Both the position numbers and the translations under genes were made by a program. From UBA1845 sp002338715 (GTDB taxonomy: Bacteria > Planctomycetota > Phycisphaerae > UBA1845): 64,000 nucleotides of DNA. Below are positions 9,801 to 17,838 of the stretch, one piece after another. The stretch spans positions 1 through 64,000 of the forward strand of contig DAORAL010000027.1 of assembly GCA_035344155.1 (NCBI GenBank), written 5' to 3'. Each line of letters begins with the position of its first letter. The stretch's first letter is position 1. Under the pieces are notes generated by a model. It searched no databases, was not told the DNA's origin, and saw only the letters and a program-made list of their open reading frames with translations.

Positions 9801-10215
9801 CATTGCGAAGCACCAACCGCAACTCGGAGCGGAAGACCGGAACATACTGTTTGAACTGCCGGTAGGTGATCAACGAAAATCGAAACTCGCCAGTTCTGCG
9901 ATCATACATAAGCGGCTGCTCGGGATCTCGCACCCCGCTTCGATCAAGCACCAGATCTCCCGGGGCTGTTCCGAAGACATCCGCATGATCTGTTCGAAAA
10001 GCTTCTGCGCTCTCCATGGCGCTCGACCCGGTCGATAGTGGTCCCGAGTACAGACGCTCGATTCGCGATTCATGGTAACGAACTTTGACAGAAGGATGCT
10101 CCGCGCGCAAAGTCTCCAACGCGCTCGGCTCGTCTGCAGCAGCCGACCGTCCGATCGCCACAATCAGCAGCGCGGACATCAACCGCAAAGTCAGTTTGGA
10201 AAACGGCGAAGGCAT
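6808..10215 (-). CDS. Secreted gluzincin metalloprotease with dockerin-like tail
   Basis: A 1135-residue secreted protein. From the ATG at 10215 it has a signal peptide (residues 1-26, ending SAAA), an FTP/thermolysin-type propeptide region (about 35-160), then a catalytic domain with HEYGHH at 432-437 and EGVAD at 451-455, supplying the two His and the downstream Glu expected of a gluzincin zinc site (M36-like). Residues about 620-740 resemble the pre-peptidase/CUB-like blocks common in these bacteria, followed by beta-rich domains, Cys-rich repeats (CEDGLFCSG, CTID) and two calcium-binding dockerin-like repeats at the C-terminus (DFDSDGDVDLKDFALFQ and a second copy). The last element matches tails in the GH16 protein at 54163 and the protein at 62143. 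Peptide specificity is unknown. Confidence 0.85.
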   Translation of the reverse strand: MPSPFSKLTLRLMSALLIVAIGRSAAADEPSALETLRAEHPSVKVRYHESRIERLYSGPLSTGSSAMESAEAFRTDHADVFGTAPGDLVLDRSGVRDPEQPLMYDRRTGEFRFSLITYRQFKQYVPVFRSELRLVLRNEASFPMVLASSTLKDLGEFEIDPATLSALSNPSMIAASFVKGRASAISEVNELAEFGTPAVTIWAGTDDTPNEIPRPALVFEGADSMSNDQVNSKWLFVTDFQSGKIHYRENQLLDGAVTGTVKGWALGGVASEFCESEYLHELSYAEVSIPQMTTHTDIFGDYFLDAGAASSVQVQSPTRGLYFNVMNHSGTTVLSQTVSPPAVADFTHNLVPSSINRAEVNAYYYANKIRDYVLDANPAYPVIGSQTAFQISVNEPANGLCPGNAQYTGVGLRFCAAGSGFPNTAWSNLIYHEYGHHIVESSGSGQGQYGEGVADSISVLLLDDPRSGLGLATSCQTATRTADNAFMYPCSNIDPHVCGNVLSGCIWDTRQELAVTEPADALQIVGDLLVNSVLLHAGSSITPAITIDFLTLDDDDADIGNGTPHSAEILAGFGAHNMAPLAPPANDKCIDAITICPGVTFGSTLGSLPDGSSTCAQSNPASDVWFRYAPQTSGNAFVSLCDSGTDYDSAISIHTGCPGQVYDEVACDDDGCGTVFGPSQASFAVSAGEEYYLRVTGYLGAVGSFELELSGPACEVETPEALQIRFPKGRPANVAPNSPKTLMVEIKPGTEQLVPGTVMLHHRDDGGTFQSIPMTGIGGGLFEVALPGSNCSAALDYYVSAAGDGSTITKSPSAAPADVYSAFVGVSTTLFEDDFETDKGWTVSGFVFEGDWERGVPVNNNRGDPDSDYDGSGQCYLTENDPFDSNSDVDAGTTILTSPVFDMNTGGVISYAYWIDSGPGSFDEDYLLTEIATDPAGTNWTPVRVHTIAQPIWKTDAILIGTEVPASSTVRIRFSASDLSVGTIVECAIDAVRVETYTCDNSASCVDGVLNQGEERIDCGGSCDPCECTIDVECEDGLFCSGARACNAYGTCESVSLPCGEGTWCRESDDQCLPYGNGDFDSDGDVDLKDFALFQLCFGAVPEGACEPGNLSGDASIDSQDFAVFATILVAPLNE

Positions 10216-10383
10216 GGCCCCACTTCCGCGAACCAACGGTTCAAGACATCGATAGAGGGTGCATAATCGCGAGGACGAATTGGCGGCCCCTACATATGAA
10301 CATAATAACGAATTCGACCGCACAACCCTAACCGGGATTCAAATTCGTTTTTGGAAATTGGATAAATAATTACCTGAAATGTA

Positions 10384-10448
10384 GGAAAAGACGCACCAAC
10401 ATGTTTCCGATTCGCTTCATCTGAAGAATCGCGGAAGCACATTGGTGC
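10384..10448 (-). terminator. Candidate terminator of the DUF362 gene
   Basis: A long hairpin with outer arms GCACCAA (10393-10399) and TTGGTGC (10442-10448) and an inner TTCCG/CGGAA stem. Read on the minus strand it ends with GTCTTTTCC, a weak U-rich run. It lies about 20 bp after the DUF362 stop. Confidence 0.5.
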
Positions 10449-10470
10449 GCGGCATGTCTGTGGTTTGCGT

Positions 10471-11652
10471 CTAGCCTGCGATTTTTTGAATGGTCGCTGG
10501 CGATTCGGGAATGTCGGTGAAACCCTCACCGTTTGATTCGAGTTGTTCCCAGTTGGCGAACAGTCGGCCCCACTCGCTGCCGAGCGCTTCGTGCACCCGC
10601 TGACGTCCGACGAACGGCAGCCAATAGTAGTCGTGATACGCGATGCTCGCGCCGTATGCCCACGGCGCCATCCATGTCTTGAGCGACCACTCGATCCACT
10701 TTTTCATGCTGCCCCAGTAGATCTTGTGCTGCATGCGCGAGGCGAATGTCATTTTCTTGTAGGGACCGTCGAACTTCCAATTCTCGCCGGCTGCATCGAG
10801 GTCACCGACAATTTCGATATCATCCGGATTACCGCAACCAAGTCCCAACTCGTGGGCGATGCGGATGAATTTGATATCCATCGGATTAAAGCCCATCAGC
10901 TTGGCGCTGATCGCGTCGATCGCGACCTGATCTGCCGACGCGAGCATGACGTTCTTGACATACGGCACCATGCAGCGCGGGCCCGGACCGTCACCGGCGA
11001 AGGTTCCATCCATCACCGCGAACACACCCTTGTGGATGCGCTTTTGAATCATCAACAGATCGACGAGTGTTTCGTGAATGACCTCGTGCGTCCAATGGCG
11101 CTTCTCGTTGAGCAAGCCGCCAAACGCATTCTTCATTGCGCCGGTCATCGTGGTAAACACGTGCGTCTTGACCGTCGGTAAGTGAATGATGTTTTCACCG
11201 GGGAAGCGCTCGGGAATCTGGAATCCCTTGGGATAGACCTTGTTGAGCACCAGCAGGTCCTTGGCCAGGTCGCCGATCGCATCGCGCACATTGATCCACG
11301 GCTGATTTTCGTAAAGGTGGATGTTGCGCAGGCCGTACTTGTCGACGACGTGTTTGTGCTTGTTGTTTTTCTCGCCGGTCTTGGCGCTGACGACGACCGT
11401 ACGGTTGTGGCAGCCGTGCAGGAGTTCCGTCTTGTAACCGTCCGCCAGCATCGCCCGGATCACGCCTTCTAACTGCCAGGGCGTCGTTGAACATGCCGGA
11501 TAAAAATGCTGCCACGATATGTTGATCTTAAGTGCGGTGTCGGTGTTCTTGTCGATGACGTCCTGATAGCCGGCTAAGTTCATCAGCCGATGATAATCGG
11601 TAAAAACCGTGCCCGGTTTGGTGCGTAAGACGGCAACTTTGCTCTTGCTCAT
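10471..11652 (-). CDS. DUF362 domain protein
   Basis: A 393-residue cytoplasmic protein of the DUF362 family, whose members often occur with or fused to ferredoxin domains; the biochemical role is not settled. The pattern seen includes KINISWQHFYP near the N-terminus, NIIHLPTVKTHVFTTMTGAMKN (the family's most conserved block, about residues 170-195), FAVMDGTFAGDGPGPR and ASADQVAIDAISAKLMG. There are no CXXCXXC ferredoxin motifs here. The ATG at 11652 begins MSKSKVAVL. It is followed 3' by a hairpin and preceded by about 170 bp, so it is probably monocistronic. Confidence 0.82.
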   Translation of the reverse strand: MSKSKVAVLRTKPGTVFTDYHRLMNLAGYQDVIDKNTDTALKINISWQHFYPACSTTPWQLEGVIRAMLADGYKTELLHGCHNRTVVVSAKTGEKNNKHKHVVDKYGLRNIHLYENQPWINVRDAIGDLAKDLLVLNKVYPKGFQIPERFPGENIIHLPTVKTHVFTTMTGAMKNAFGGLLNEKRHWTHEVIHETLVDLLMIQKRIHKGVFAVMDGTFAGDGPGPRCMVPYVKNVMLASADQVAIDAISAKLMGFNPMDIKFIRIAHELGLGCGNPDDIEIVGDLDAAGENWKFDGPYKKMTFASRMQHKIYWGSMKKWIEWSLKTWMAPWAYGASIAYHDYYWLPFVGRQRVHEALGSEWGRLFANWEQLESNGEGFTDIPESPATIQKIAG

Positions 11653-11823
11653 GATTCCTGTCTGCTCAGATTAGGTTCGTCGGACGCTTTTCCATGCCAC
11701 CCTCATCATCGGCCCAAGGCCCTAGAGGCAACACCGAGAGTATAGTGAATCGCCTCATTTTTTTCCGCCGGGCCACGTCCATCCATACGCGGAAACAGGG
11801 GTTTGGGTTCAGGAATGCAGGAT

Positions 11824-12738
11824 TTAGCCGCCCCCGCCCGCCACCGAGGTGACCACCACGTCTGCCCGGGTCTTCAGGACGATGACCGCCACCACCAGAA
11901 TCCAGACCAGTCCGGTAACCAAAAGCGGGACATCCTTCTTGATGATCTGCATCGGACCGGAATAGCGGCCCATCTCCGTGAGCATCGCGTATCGAAACAT
12001 CGCGTACGCCACGAGCGGCAGTGTGTAGAGGAGCAACTCCTTCGCAAATGGCGGATGGGGAATCCGGGGGTTGAAGTCCATCACGTACAACAGAAACGTC
12101 ATGATCGCGATGCCAGCCGACACGCTGATCAGATGGCTCAAGAGTTCGGGCGTGTAGCGAAGCAGCGTTGCACGATGGGCTTCGGCGTCGGCTTTGTTTC
12201 CCAGCGTCACCAACTCGCAGCGCCGCTTGCCAAATCCCAGGAACATGCAGAGCGTAAACGTACAGGCAATCAGCCAAGGCGAAACCAAAACGGCCACGGC
12301 TTGAGCACCTGCGACCGCTCGCAACACGAACCCCATCGCAATGATGATCACGTCGATGATCGGCTGTTTTTTCAGAAGGAAGGAATAGCCCTGAATCAAT
12401 ACGAAATACGAAAGGAGAATATACGTCACCAATTGCGGAAGCCAGAAATGACTGATCGCGATTCCCGAAACCAGCAGCACCAGACTCAGGACAGCCGCTC
12501 CAGCCGGCGAAACGGCTCCACTGGCCAACGGGCGATTCTTCTTGACGGGATGAACCTTGTCGGCTTCTCGGTCGGCAAGATCGTTAAGGACGTACGATGC
12601 ACTCGCGATCAAACAGAACGCTGCAAAGACGAACGGAACGCGGGCGTCCAGCAAGTGCAGACTGAAGGCGGGACCAAAGAGAACGACAACGTTCTTGATC
12701 CATTGCGATGGTCGCATCAGACGAATGTAATCAAGCAT
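11824..12738 (-). CDS. UbiA-family prenyltransferase, DPPR synthase-like
   Basis: A 304-residue integral membrane protein with about eight to nine predicted transmembrane segments. The first aspartate-rich motif is NDLADREADKVHP (about residues 52-64), and RPSQWIKN close to the N-terminus and KNRPLASG are typical of the decaprenyl-phosphate phosphoribosyltransferase branch of UbiA. That branch moves phosphoribose onto polyprenyl phosphate for cell-surface glycan precursors. I take the ATG at 12738, 11 nt from GGAG; a TTG at 12747 is too close to it. No other gene of the decaprenyl-phosphoarabinose route is adjacent, so the acceptor and product are inferred from resemblance only. Confidence 0.85.
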   Translation of the reverse strand: MLDYIRLMRPSQWIKNVVVLFGPAFSLHLLDARVPFVFAAFCLIASASYVLNDLADREADKVHPVKKNRPLASGAVSPAGAAVLSLVLLVSGIAISHFWLPQLVTYILLSYFVLIQGYSFLLKKQPIIDVIIIAMGFVLRAVAGAQAVAVLVSPWLIACTFTLCMFLGFGKRRCELVTLGNKADAEAHRATLLRYTPELLSHLISVSAGIAIMTFLLYVMDFNPRIPHPPFAKELLLYTLPLVAYAMFRYAMLTEMGRYSGPMQIIKKDVPLLVTGLVWILVVAVIVLKTRADVVVTSVAGGGG

Positions 12739-12828
12739 CCGTTGCAATTCTCCAAGTGTAACCGGGCGCCATGATCGGCAGGTCGTGAGTCCGTTGTCCG
12801 CGTCAAATGGGCCCGCAATGTCGTTTCG

Positions 12829-13269
12829 CTAGCCGCCCTCAGACGCCCCAGTCGTGTTGACGTCCGGGGCCATGCCAGTCGACGTACCGTCCATGACTTC
12901 GCTGACGACCTCGCGAGTCGATTCTTTTACCTGATCGACGACCTTTCCGGTTTCCTCTTTCACCTTCTTGGCCGTCTTCTTGACTTTGTCGGCTGACTCT
13001 TTGGCCTTCTTCTTTGCTGCGTCGATATGGGGTTGGGCGTCGTCTTTCAACTGCCGGGCCTTCTCTTTGACCTCTGAGGCGACTTCCTTGGCATCGTGAA
13101 CAGCATCCTTGGCGGCAGTCTTGACGCTCTCGGCCGCACCCTTCAAGTCTTCCTTTACTTCATCGGCAGTTTGGCGGGCGGCCTCCTTCGCCTCTTTGAC
13201 GTCCTCTTCCTTGCATCCGGTGCCAAAACTCAGCGCCAGCCCCAGCGCAATCGCAATCATTCGCTTCAT
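12829..13269 (-). CDS. Small lipoprotein with amphipathic helical repeats
   Basis: A 146-residue putative lipoprotein. A signal peptide ends in the lipobox-like FGTGC with Cys at residue 19. The mature part is almost entirely Lys, Glu, Ala, Asp and Val in an 11-residue-like pattern (AAESVKTAAKDAVHDAKEVA and similar), resembling LEA or apolipoprotein-type amphipathic helices. Proteins of this kind are often linked to desiccation or membrane protection, but nothing here proves that. The ATG at 13269 (MKRMIAIALG) begins the signal peptide. Composition bias makes homology searches unreliable. Confidence 0.72.
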   Translation of the reverse strand: MKRMIAIALGLALSFGTGCKEEDVKEAKEAARQTADEVKEDLKGAAESVKTAAKDAVHDAKEVASEVKEKARQLKDDAQPHIDAAKKKAKESADKVKKTAKKVKEETGKVVDQVKESTREVVSEVMDGTSTGMAPDVNTTGASEGG

Positions 13270-13575
13270 CGTTCTGCACTCCGAATTCGACAGTTCCACC
13301 ACCCAAAACGCTACCGCGCCCGGCTGATACCGACAAGCGACAGCCCGGTGGGCAGGAATTCTCGATACGCATCAGGTCCCCAGCCGGTTCTGCCGCCCCG
13401 GATTGACCCGCTTGGGGGCTTGGCGGGTCCAAAATGACCCGTCCGGGGTGGTGGTAGCGATTTTTTGATTTGGTATGATGCGAGGCTCGAGATTTTGACA
13501 TGCTTTGGGTTTAGGCAGACTCCGACGCTGACGTTGGACCTGCGTCGGAAAAGTTCGTTTCAGGAGAATGCAGTT
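13270..13575. other. Divergent intergenic region
   Basis: About 300 bp between the minus-strand lipoprotein and the plus-strand Ala-rich protein, so it should contain both promoters. No clear operator or RNA was seen. The start of the plus-strand gene has an AGGAG site at 13562-13566. Confidence 0.5.
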
Positions 13576-13848
13576 ATGCCCCGTGGTGCAAAAACCATCA
13601 AACGGCAAATCGTCAACGCCGCCATTGAATACAAGAAAGGCAACCGCAAGGAAGCCTACCAGCTGTGGGCCAAAGCCGCCGACGGTCGCAAACAGAAGTA
13701 CGAAGCCAAGCACTTCAAGAAGAAGCGCGCCGATGAAGCCGCTGCAGCTGAAAAAGCCGCTGCCGAAAAGGCCGCCGCTGAGAAAGCAGCAGCCGAAAAA
13801 GCAGCCGCTGAAGAAAAAGCTGCCGCCGAAGCCGAAGCATCCGAATAA
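13576..13848 (+). CDS. Small Ala/Lys/Glu-rich protein
   Basis: A 90-residue cytoplasmic protein of unknown function. The first half is basic and looks globular (residues 1-50: KTIKRQIVNAAIEYKKGN, AYQLWAKAADGRKQKYEAKH). The second half is five near-perfect EKAAA units (about residues 57-84), which should form one long charged helix, and it ends in SE. An AGGAG site 9-10 nt upstream supports the ATG at 13576. Codons vary between the repeat units (GCC, GCT, GCA), so the repeat is kept at the protein level rather than being a recent DNA duplication. I do not recognise a family. Confidence 0.7.
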   Translation: MPRGAKTIKRQIVNAAIEYKKGNRKEAYQLWAKAADGRKQKYEAKHFKKKRADEAAAAEKAAAEKAAAEKAAAEKAAAEEKAAAEAEASE

Positions 13849-13975
13849 GTTTCTGTCCCCCTCCCCGGCACGCCTGCCCGTCACACCATGACGGGCTTGC
13901 GCAATGCAGTGCGTCCGTGCTGGCAACGGGGGTCCGGTGGCGACAGATTCATTGCTCGATTCGGAATCTGATTTC

Positions 13976-14425
13976 ATGGGCAATCCCGTCGCCATCAACA
14001 TCTCCAACGAAGAAACCTGGCCGCTTCGAAACCTGGTTCTCAGACCGGGGCGGGATCTTTCCGCGTGTCAGTGGCCGGGTGATACCGACGAAACAACCCA
14101 GCACTACGGTACTTCGATCGACGGGCAGATCGTGGCCATCGGCTCGCTTTATGTCGCCGCACACGATTGCGCACCGGGTCCCGATGTCTGGCAGCTTCGC
14201 GGGATGGCCGTCGACCCCGACCATCGCGGGATGCAACTTGGCGGCCAACTCCTCGACCACATGATCCGCGACGCCCGCGATCGCCTTGGCGCGGCGACCA
14301 TCTGGTGCAACGCCCGCATCCGGGCTGTCACCCTCTACGAACGCGCCGGTTTTGAGTGCGTCAGCGAGCCCTTCGAAATCGAAGGCGTCGGACCGCACCG
14401 GGTGATGCGCCTGGCGTTGAAGTGA
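13976..14425 (+). CDS. GNAT family N-acetyltransferase
   Basis: A 149-residue acetyltransferase of the GCN5-related family, using acetyl-CoA. The acetyl-CoA-binding motif A is visible as LRGMAVDPDHRGMQLGGQLL (R-G-M-Q-L-G for the usual R/Q-x-x-G-x-G/A), and the C-terminal ARIRAVTLYERAGFE is the standard motif B. I chose the ATG at 13976 because the family pattern (INISNEETWPLRNLVL) starts just after it; the frame stays open to an upstream ATG at 13904. The substrate is unknown. It lies about 100 bp upstream of the dehydrogenase gene in the same direction. Confidence 0.82.
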   Translation: MGNPVAINISNEETWPLRNLVLRPGRDLSACQWPGDTDETTQHYGTSIDGQIVAIGSLYVAAHDCAPGPDVWQLRGMAVDPDHRGMQLGGQLLDHMIRDARDRLGAATIWCNARIRAVTLYERAGFECVSEPFEIEGVGPHRVMRLALK

Positions 14426-14527
14426 TTCCGCGGTTGGCATCGAATTTTTTTCAATGTGGTTTAGAATAGACCCCGCTCGCCCGAATTTGAACCGGACGAC
14501 AAACTCATGCCCACGGGAGGTTCTGCC

Positions 14528-15487
14528 ATGAAAACGCTCATCGCCGACAAATTTGAATCGGAAGGCATCCAGCAATTGGAAGCGGCTGGCTGCGTGATCG
14601 CGCAGGATGTCGATCTTCAGGATGAATCGCTCGCGCTCGCCCTTTCATCCAACGGCGTCGAATTGTTGATCGTTCGTTCAACCGTTGTGACCGGTGACAT
14701 GATCAAAGGGGCGTCTTCGCTCAAACTCATCATCCGCGCCGGTTCGGGATACAACAACATCGACACCGCGACGGCAAAGAGTTGCGGCGTCGCGGTGGCC
14801 AACTGCCCGGGGATGAACGCGATCGCCGTCGCCGAGTTGGCGATGGGTTTGATTCTCGCGCTGGATCGCCGCATCGTCGACAACGTCGTCGATATTCGCA
14901 AAGGCGTCTGGAACAAGAAGGAATACAGCAAGGCGCCCGGACTGTTCGGCAGAACGTTGGGCGTTGTCGGGATGGGCAAGATCGGTCACCTGCTGGCCGA
15001 GCGGGCGCATGCCTTTGGCATGAAGATCGTCTACTCCGACGTCGTGCCCAACACCAAAGCCGAAACCGAACTCGGTGCGAAGCGCGTCGATTTCGATGAC
15101 GTGCTCAAGCAAGGCGATTACGTTTCGCTGCACGTCCCGCTGCTCGACAGCACCCGCGGAATGATGAATGCGGACCGTTTCAAGATGATGAAACCGACGG
15201 CCAAGCTCATCAACTGTAGCCGCGGCGAAGTCGTATCCAGCGAAGACTTGGTGAATGCCATTGAAAACGGTGACATCGCCGGCGCCGGTCTGGATGTCTA
15301 CGAAAACGAACCGGGTCCTTCAGACAAGTCGTTTGCCGATGCCGTCGCAAAATGCGACCGCATCTACGGCACGCACCACATCGGCGCGTCGACCGATCAG
15401 GCGCAGATGGCCGTCGCGGATGAAGTCGTCCGAATCGTCAAACAATACAAAGCCAACGGCGAAGTGCTCCACTGCGTGAATCCATAG
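14528..15487 (+). CDS. D-2-hydroxyacid dehydrogenase, phosphoglycerate dehydrogenase-like
   Basis: A 319-residue NAD-dependent 2-hydroxyacid dehydrogenase, most like the catalytic part of D-3-phosphoglycerate dehydrogenase (first step of serine synthesis). Seen: SGYNNIDTATAKSCGVAVAN, the Rossmann dinucleotide motif VVGMGKIG (about residues 147-154), the Arg-containing LINCSRGEVVSSEDL and the late Glu/His region (DVYENEPG, THHIGASTDQA). There is no C-terminal ACT regulatory domain, so it is the short form. GGGAGG 8 nt before the ATG at 14528 decides the start. Related enzymes reduce hydroxypyruvate or glyoxylate, so the exact substrate stays open. Confidence 0.87.
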   Translation: MKTLIADKFESEGIQQLEAAGCVIAQDVDLQDESLALALSSNGVELLIVRSTVVTGDMIKGASSLKLIIRAGSGYNNIDTATAKSCGVAVANCPGMNAIAVAELAMGLILALDRRIVDNVVDIRKGVWNKKEYSKAPGLFGRTLGVVGMGKIGHLLAERAHAFGMKIVYSDVVPNTKAETELGAKRVDFDDVLKQGDYVSLHVPLLDSTRGMMNADRFKMMKPTAKLINCSRGEVVSSEDLVNAIENGDIAGAGLDVYENEPGPSDKSFADAVAKCDRIYGTHHIGASTDQAQMAVADEVVRIVKQYKANGEVLHCVNP

Positions 15488-15552
15488 TCGTCAACGCATC
15501 CCAAGGCCGACCTGGCGCAATGCAGCTGTTGATTGAAACCAGAGGGTGAAAT

Positions 15553-16203
15553 ATGCAGCCTGTGACCCGCCGACCAATGGGGCTTCGTGAACATGGGTGG
15601 CTTCGGAGCATCGCTCGGGGTGCGGCGAGCCTTGGGTTAACTCCCAACGCGGTGTCGATTCTCGGCATCCTGTTTTCAATCGCAGGTTCGGTCTGCCTGA
15701 TCGCGAGTGCTCGTGTTACCGGGCAATTGGCTGTTGTGTTGTTGCTCCTGGTGCCCGTGATGGTTGGATTGCGGGGCTTGTGCAATCTGGTGGACGGGCT
15801 CATTGCGGTTGAGGGCGGCATGAGGACCAAATCAGGTGAAGTGTTCAACGATTTTCCCGATCGCATTTCCGACTTGGTGCTGTACATCGGCGCCGGGTAC
15901 GGTGCGATCAGTTCATCGATTTCGATTCCCCTGGGGTGGAGCGTTGGCGCCCTTGCTGTCTTGACGGCATACACCCGCTTGCTCGGAGGCGCTGTCGGCG
16001 CGACGCAGTATTTTACGGGACCGATGGCCAAACCTCACCGCATGGCCGTTCTGTCAGCTGGCTGCTTGTCGGCTGCAATCGAACGCGCAACGAACGGAAC
16101 AACCTGGTCGCTCGTGGTCGCGATGGTGATCATCGCGTTGGGCTGTCTGATCACCATTGCCATTCGTTTGAAGAAAATCATACGCGAGCTCGAAGCCAAT
16201 TGA
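15553..16203 (+). CDS. CDP-alcohol phosphatidyltransferase family protein
   Basis: A 216-residue membrane protein with about five or six transmembrane segments that should join a CDP-activated group to an alcohol. The signature is changed: where the family has D-x2-DG-x2-AR-x8-G-x3-D-x3-D, this protein has N-LV-DG-LI-AV-x8-G-EVF-N-DFP-D (about residues 76-101), so the first and third Asp are Asn and the Arg is Val. I believe this variant marks a subfamily and not a dead copy, because the other residues are intact. The acyltransferase and CdsA genes follow with overlap or no gap, like the E. coli ynbAB arrangement. The product lipid is unknown. Confidence 0.83.
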   Translation: MQPVTRRPMGLREHGWLRSIARGAASLGLTPNAVSILGILFSIAGSVCLIASARVTGQLAVVLLLLVPVMVGLRGLCNLVDGLIAVEGGMRTKSGEVFNDFPDRISDLVLYIGAGYGAISSSISIPLGWSVGALAVLTAYTRLLGGAVGATQYFTGPMAKPHRMAVLSAGCLSAAIERATNGTTWSLVVAMVIIALGCLITIAIRLKKIIRELEAN

Positions 16204-16805
16204 TTGCTGAAATTGTCGCAACCGCCGCACGACTGTTCAGCGGATGCCGACCCCGCTGGCTCGACGAGCCCCCCGCTCCTGGGCCTCGCGTTTACTTCGC
16301 AAACCACGCAAGCCACCTCGATGCGCTGGTCATTTGGGCATCGTTGCCATCGGCTTGCCGGAAGCGATGTCGCATTGTCGCGGCTGCCGATTTCTGGAAT
16401 GGAAACGGCTTGCGTCGATGGTTGGCGAAGGATGTGTTCCGCGCGTTGCTGATCGAGCGCAAGAAAGTAACCCGAGCCAACAATCCTGCCGAAGCAATGT
16501 CCGAGGTTCTCACTTGCGGTGATGCCCTGATCATCTTTCCTGAAGGCGGTCGCGGATCCGGCAATGCGGTGGAGAGTTTTCGCGGTGGTTTGTGGCACCT
16601 CGCCCGTCGGCACCCCGGTTTGGAATTTTCGCCCGTGTGGCTTGAGAACCTGAATCGCATTCTGCCCAAAGGTGAAGTGCTTCCGGTGCCGTTGATTTCG
16701 GCGGTAACTATTGGAAAAAGTTTCCAATGCGATATGCAGCAGGGTAAAGATCAGTTTCTTGATTCGGCGCGAAATGCACTACTTAGGCTTCGGGAGCATG
16801 AATAG
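16200..16805 (+). CDS. plsC: 1-acyl-glycerol-3-phosphate acyltransferase-like protein
   Basis: A 201-residue PlsC-family acyltransferase, expected to acylate lysophosphatidic acid or a related lysolipid. The catalytic NHASHLD (H-X4-D) lies at about residues 36-42 and the substrate-binding FPEGGRG at about 118-124. No start ATG exists in the right place; a TTG at 16200 overlaps the stop of the preceding gene (TTGA), which suggests translational coupling. It lies between the phosphatidyltransferase and CdsA genes, so the three probably act in one phospholipid pathway at the inner membrane. Confidence 0.82.
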   Translation: MIAEIVATAARLFSGCRPRWLDEPPAPGPRVYFANHASHLDALVIWASLPSACRKRCRIVAAADFWNGNGLRRWLAKDVFRALLIERKKVTRANNPAEAMSEVLTCGDALIIFPEGGRGSGNAVESFRGGLWHLARRHPGLEFSPVWLENLNRILPKGEVLPVPLISAVTIGKSFQCDMQQGKDQFLDSARNALLRLREHE

Positions 16806-17750
16806 GTGCTTGGCGACAAGGCGATGACAACTCTGCTGGGGATTGTTCTTGGTGTCTTGCTGTTGGCCACCATCGTCGGCAAGATCCTCGCCGCCCGCGC
16901 CACGACCGAAAAATCCAAACGGTTAATCGCGAACCTCAACGCCCGCACACGCGCGTGGTGGATTATGGTTCTCATTTTCTCCGTCTCAATCTGCCTGGGT
17001 GGTCTCACGACGGTCGTACTTTTCGGGCTCAGTTCATTTTTGGCGTTTCGCGAATTCGTAACACTGACTCCAACACGCCGCGGTGATCACCGTGCACTGT
17101 TCTGGGCATTCTTCGCGATCATTCCGATTCAATACGTGCTGATCGGCATCCAGTGGTACGGGCTCTTCGCGATATTCATCCCGGTCTATGCGTTTTTGTT
17201 CATTCCGATTCGAGTGGCCCTCGGAGGAGATCCGGTCAACTTTCTTGGTCGCACCAGCAGGGTTCAATGGGGCCTGATGGTTTGCGTCTATTTCGTCAGT
17301 CATGTCCCCGCGCTCCTGATGCTCGATATTCCCGGATACTCCGGGCGCAACGCCAGCCTGCTTTTTTTCTTCATCCTGATTGTGCAGATGAACGACGTGT
17401 TTCAATACCTATGGGGAAATCTGTTTGGCCGGCGTGCAATCGCACCGGTCATCAGCCCCAACAAGACGTGGGAAGGTTTCATCGGCGGACTGATCTCGTC
17501 TACTGCTGTGGGGGCAGCGCTGTATTGGACGACGCCGTTTTTGGCTTGGCAGTCAGCAGCGCTTGCGTTTGCAATTGCAGGGATGGGATTCGCAGGAGAT
17601 CTCACCATGTCAGCCGTGAAGCGCGACCTTGGCGTGAAGGACTATTCAAACATGATTCCGGGCCACGGCGGCGTGTTGGATCGTTTGGATTCGCTCAGCT
17701 TTGCCGCGCCGTTTTTCTTCCATCTGACCCGGTATTTCTTTACGCCGTGA
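16806..17750 (+). CDS. cdsA: Phosphatidate cytidylyltransferase
   Basis: A 314-residue membrane enzyme that makes CDP-diacylglycerol from CTP and phosphatidate. The CdsA signature is complete near the C-terminus: SAVKRDLGVKDYSNMIPGHG followed by GVLDR, with ISPNKTWEGFIGG before it. About eight transmembrane segments are visible. The start is either GTG at 16806, directly after the acyltransferase stop, or ATG at 16824; neither has a clear ribosome site. The gene completes the operon with the acyltransferase and CDP-alcohol phosphatidyltransferase, an order in which each product can feed the next step. Confidence 0.88.
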   Translation: MLGDKAMTTLLGIVLGVLLLATIVGKILAARATTEKSKRLIANLNARTRAWWIMVLIFSVSICLGGLTTVVLFGLSSFLAFREFVTLTPTRRGDHRALFWAFFAIIPIQYVLIGIQWYGLFAIFIPVYAFLFIPIRVALGGDPVNFLGRTSRVQWGLMVCVYFVSHVPALLMLDIPGYSGRNASLLFFFILIVQMNDVFQYLWGNLFGRRAIAPVISPNKTWEGFIGGLISSTAVGAALYWTTPFLAWQSAALAFAIAGMGFAGDLTMSAVKRDLGVKDYSNMIPGHGGVLDRLDSLSFAAPFFFHLTRYFFTP

Positions 17751-17838
17751 AGGCCAGTGCGTTTGAGCTACTTCGTCGTACAAACGCGATAAATCACGCT
17801 TCGGATCTCGTTTCGACGCGTCGCTGATGCTCGGCGGC

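Noticed and set aside
15936..16199. Extension of the acyltransferase frame upstream into the phosphatidyltransferase gene
   Set aside because: This part overlaps a well-supported gene in another frame and lacks acyltransferase features; the TTG at 16200 is a better start.
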